A stretch of DNA of 64,000 nt, from contig NZ_CP029378.1 of NCBI RefSeq assembly GCF_003268675.1, positions 2,852,001-2,916,000 on the forward strand, in the 5' to 3' direction. The stretch comes from Streptomyces bacillaris. Its GTDB lineage: Bacteria; Actinomycetota; Actinomycetes; Streptomycetales; Streptomycetaceae. Below the pieces are notes generated by a model. It searched no databases, was not told the origin of the DNA, and saw only the letters and a list, made by a program, of their open reading frames with translations. Positions 63,266-64,000 of this stretch are shown here, piece by piece. Within the stretch, counting starts at the first letter, position 1. Each line of letters opens with the position of its first letter. The position numbers were made by a program, and so were the translations under genes.

Positions 63266-64000
63266 ATGACCCGGAGCACCACCGACGAGGCCGCCGCACC
63301 GCCGCTGCCCTCCCCCAAGGAGCGCCGCAGACTGCGTGAGTCGAAGTCGCTGAGCGAGGAGCAGGTGGCGGAGGCCGTGGGCGTCACGCGCGCCACCGTG
63401 CGCTCCTGGGAGACGGGGCGCACGAGCCCGCGCGGCCGCAAGCGCACGCTGTACGCCAAGCTCCTCGCACCGGACCCGACACCGGCTTCGGCTTCGGCTT
63501 CGCCACCTGAGCCGAAGCCGCGACCGACTCGGGCATCGGCCCCGGCCACCACCCCCCAAGCGCCCGCACCGGAAACGGCCCCCTCCCTGGCAGCGCCCGC
63601 GCCGGATCCCGTCCCGGCGCCTACCACCCCCGCCGCCCCGGCGACCTCACCCGCACAATCCGCACCACCCGCCCCGGCGGCCCCTCCCCCACCCTCCGAA
63701 CCGGCGCCCAAGCCCAAGCCCGGAACAGAGGGCAAGGCAGGGGCCGAGTCCGGCGCCGGGGCCGTGCCCGAGGCCCCCCGGCTCTCCCCCGAAGAGGCGT
63801 TCGACGCGCTGTACGCCCACGCCGCCCCCGGTCTCGTACGGCAGACCTATCTCCTCACCGGCCGCCGCCGGCTGGCCCGGGAGTCCGTCGAGCGGGCCTT
63901 CCAACTGGCCTGGCACCGCTGGCCCGAGGTGGCCGTGGACCGGGACCCGGCGGGCTGGGTGCGCGCGGCGGCGTACGAGTACGCGATGTCCCCCTGGCAC
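63266..64000 (+). CDS. HTH protein with sigma-70 region 2-like segment, 3' truncated by window edge
   Basis: At least 245 residues; the frame is open at the window end. ATG 63266 begins an XRE-type HTH (KERRRLRESKSLSEEQVAEA, VGVTRATVRSWETGRTSPRG, about 17-60). A 120-residue Pro/Ala linker follows, then LSPEEAFDALYAHAAPGLVR, QTYLLTGRRRLARESVERAF and QLAWHRWPEVAVDRDPAGWV, which resembles ECF sigma region 2. Divergent from the PerM-like gene. The upstream 63195-63235 stretch is strikingly AT-rich (AATATACGTTTATGTAC) for this genome and likely holds its promoter. Confidence 0.8.
   Translation, partial: MTRSTTDEAAAPPLPSPKERRRLRESKSLSEEQVAEAVGVTRATVRSWETGRTSPRGRKRTLYAKLLAPDPTPASASASPPEPKPRPTRASAPATTPQAPAPETAPSLAAPAPDPVPAPTTPAAPATSPAQSAPPAPAAPPPPSEPAPKPKPGTEGKAGAESGAGAVPEAPRLSPEEAFDALYAHAAPGLVRQTYLLTGRRRLARESVERAFQLAWHRWPEVAVDRDPAGWVRAAAYEYAMSPWH

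Overview
The window is high-GC actinomycete DNA and almost certainly chromosomal Streptomyces. Genes are dense, with GTG starts, purine-rich ribosome sites, 1-4 base start/stop overlaps and long GC hairpin terminators. Housekeeping blocks are in familiar actinobacterial order: sdhCDAB, dprE1-dprE2, trpS, rocD, mdh, folD, purN-purH beside a PerM-like gene, and a SCO4848-family membrane protein. I saw no tRNA, rRNA, insertion sequence, phage gene, integrase or CRISPR array.

Left part (1-16 kb), exported and surface functions: the 3' part of a sialidase with a LamG domain; a giant RHS/YD-repeat polymorphic toxin gene on the minus strand, ending in a Hint domain and a ParB-like toxin module, with a coupled small gene that is probably its immunity protein; a divergent tachylectin-like secreted protein; a LeuE-type exporter; and an L,D-transpeptidase lipoprotein. 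The RHS, tachylectin and transpeptidase genes are each split by what looks like one missing C in a short C run, so sequencing error is the first explanation.

Middle-left (16-28 kb), accessory and regulatory genes: an ECF-like sigma factor coupled to a membrane protein that may be its anti-sigma factor; about 1 kb of degenerate DNA; a cis-prenyltransferase translationally coupled to an MpaB/rubber-oxygenase-like protein carrying three EF-hands (the most interesting pair here); an MT0933-type small protein divergent from an HNH nuclease lipoprotein; a His-rich protein; a DUF4328-like zinc-ribbon membrane protein; and a GH20 hexosaminidase.

Middle (28-46 kb), core metabolism and envelope: OHCU decarboxylase, the complete succinate dehydrogenase operon, a membrane protein with two perfect palindromic operators followed by a TetR regulator, an orphan oligopeptide-type binding protein, a metallophosphoesterase, a D-Ala-D-Ala carboxypeptidase, a BrkB-like protein, DprE1/DprE2, a 2H phosphoesterase and TrpS.

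Right part (46-64 kb): RocD; a coupled lipoprotein and glutathionylspermidine-synthase-like pair resembling E. coli ygiB-ygiC; a MocR regulator divergent from an AhpD-like protein; Mdh; an XRE-DUF2690 membrane protein; DUF3017; FolD; an RDD protein; a DUF2079 protein; PurH-PurN; PerM-like; and an HTH/sigma-like protein cut off by the window end. A recurring oddity is degenerate 15-bp tandem arrays: one intergenic, three coding low-complexity pentapeptides in membrane proteins.
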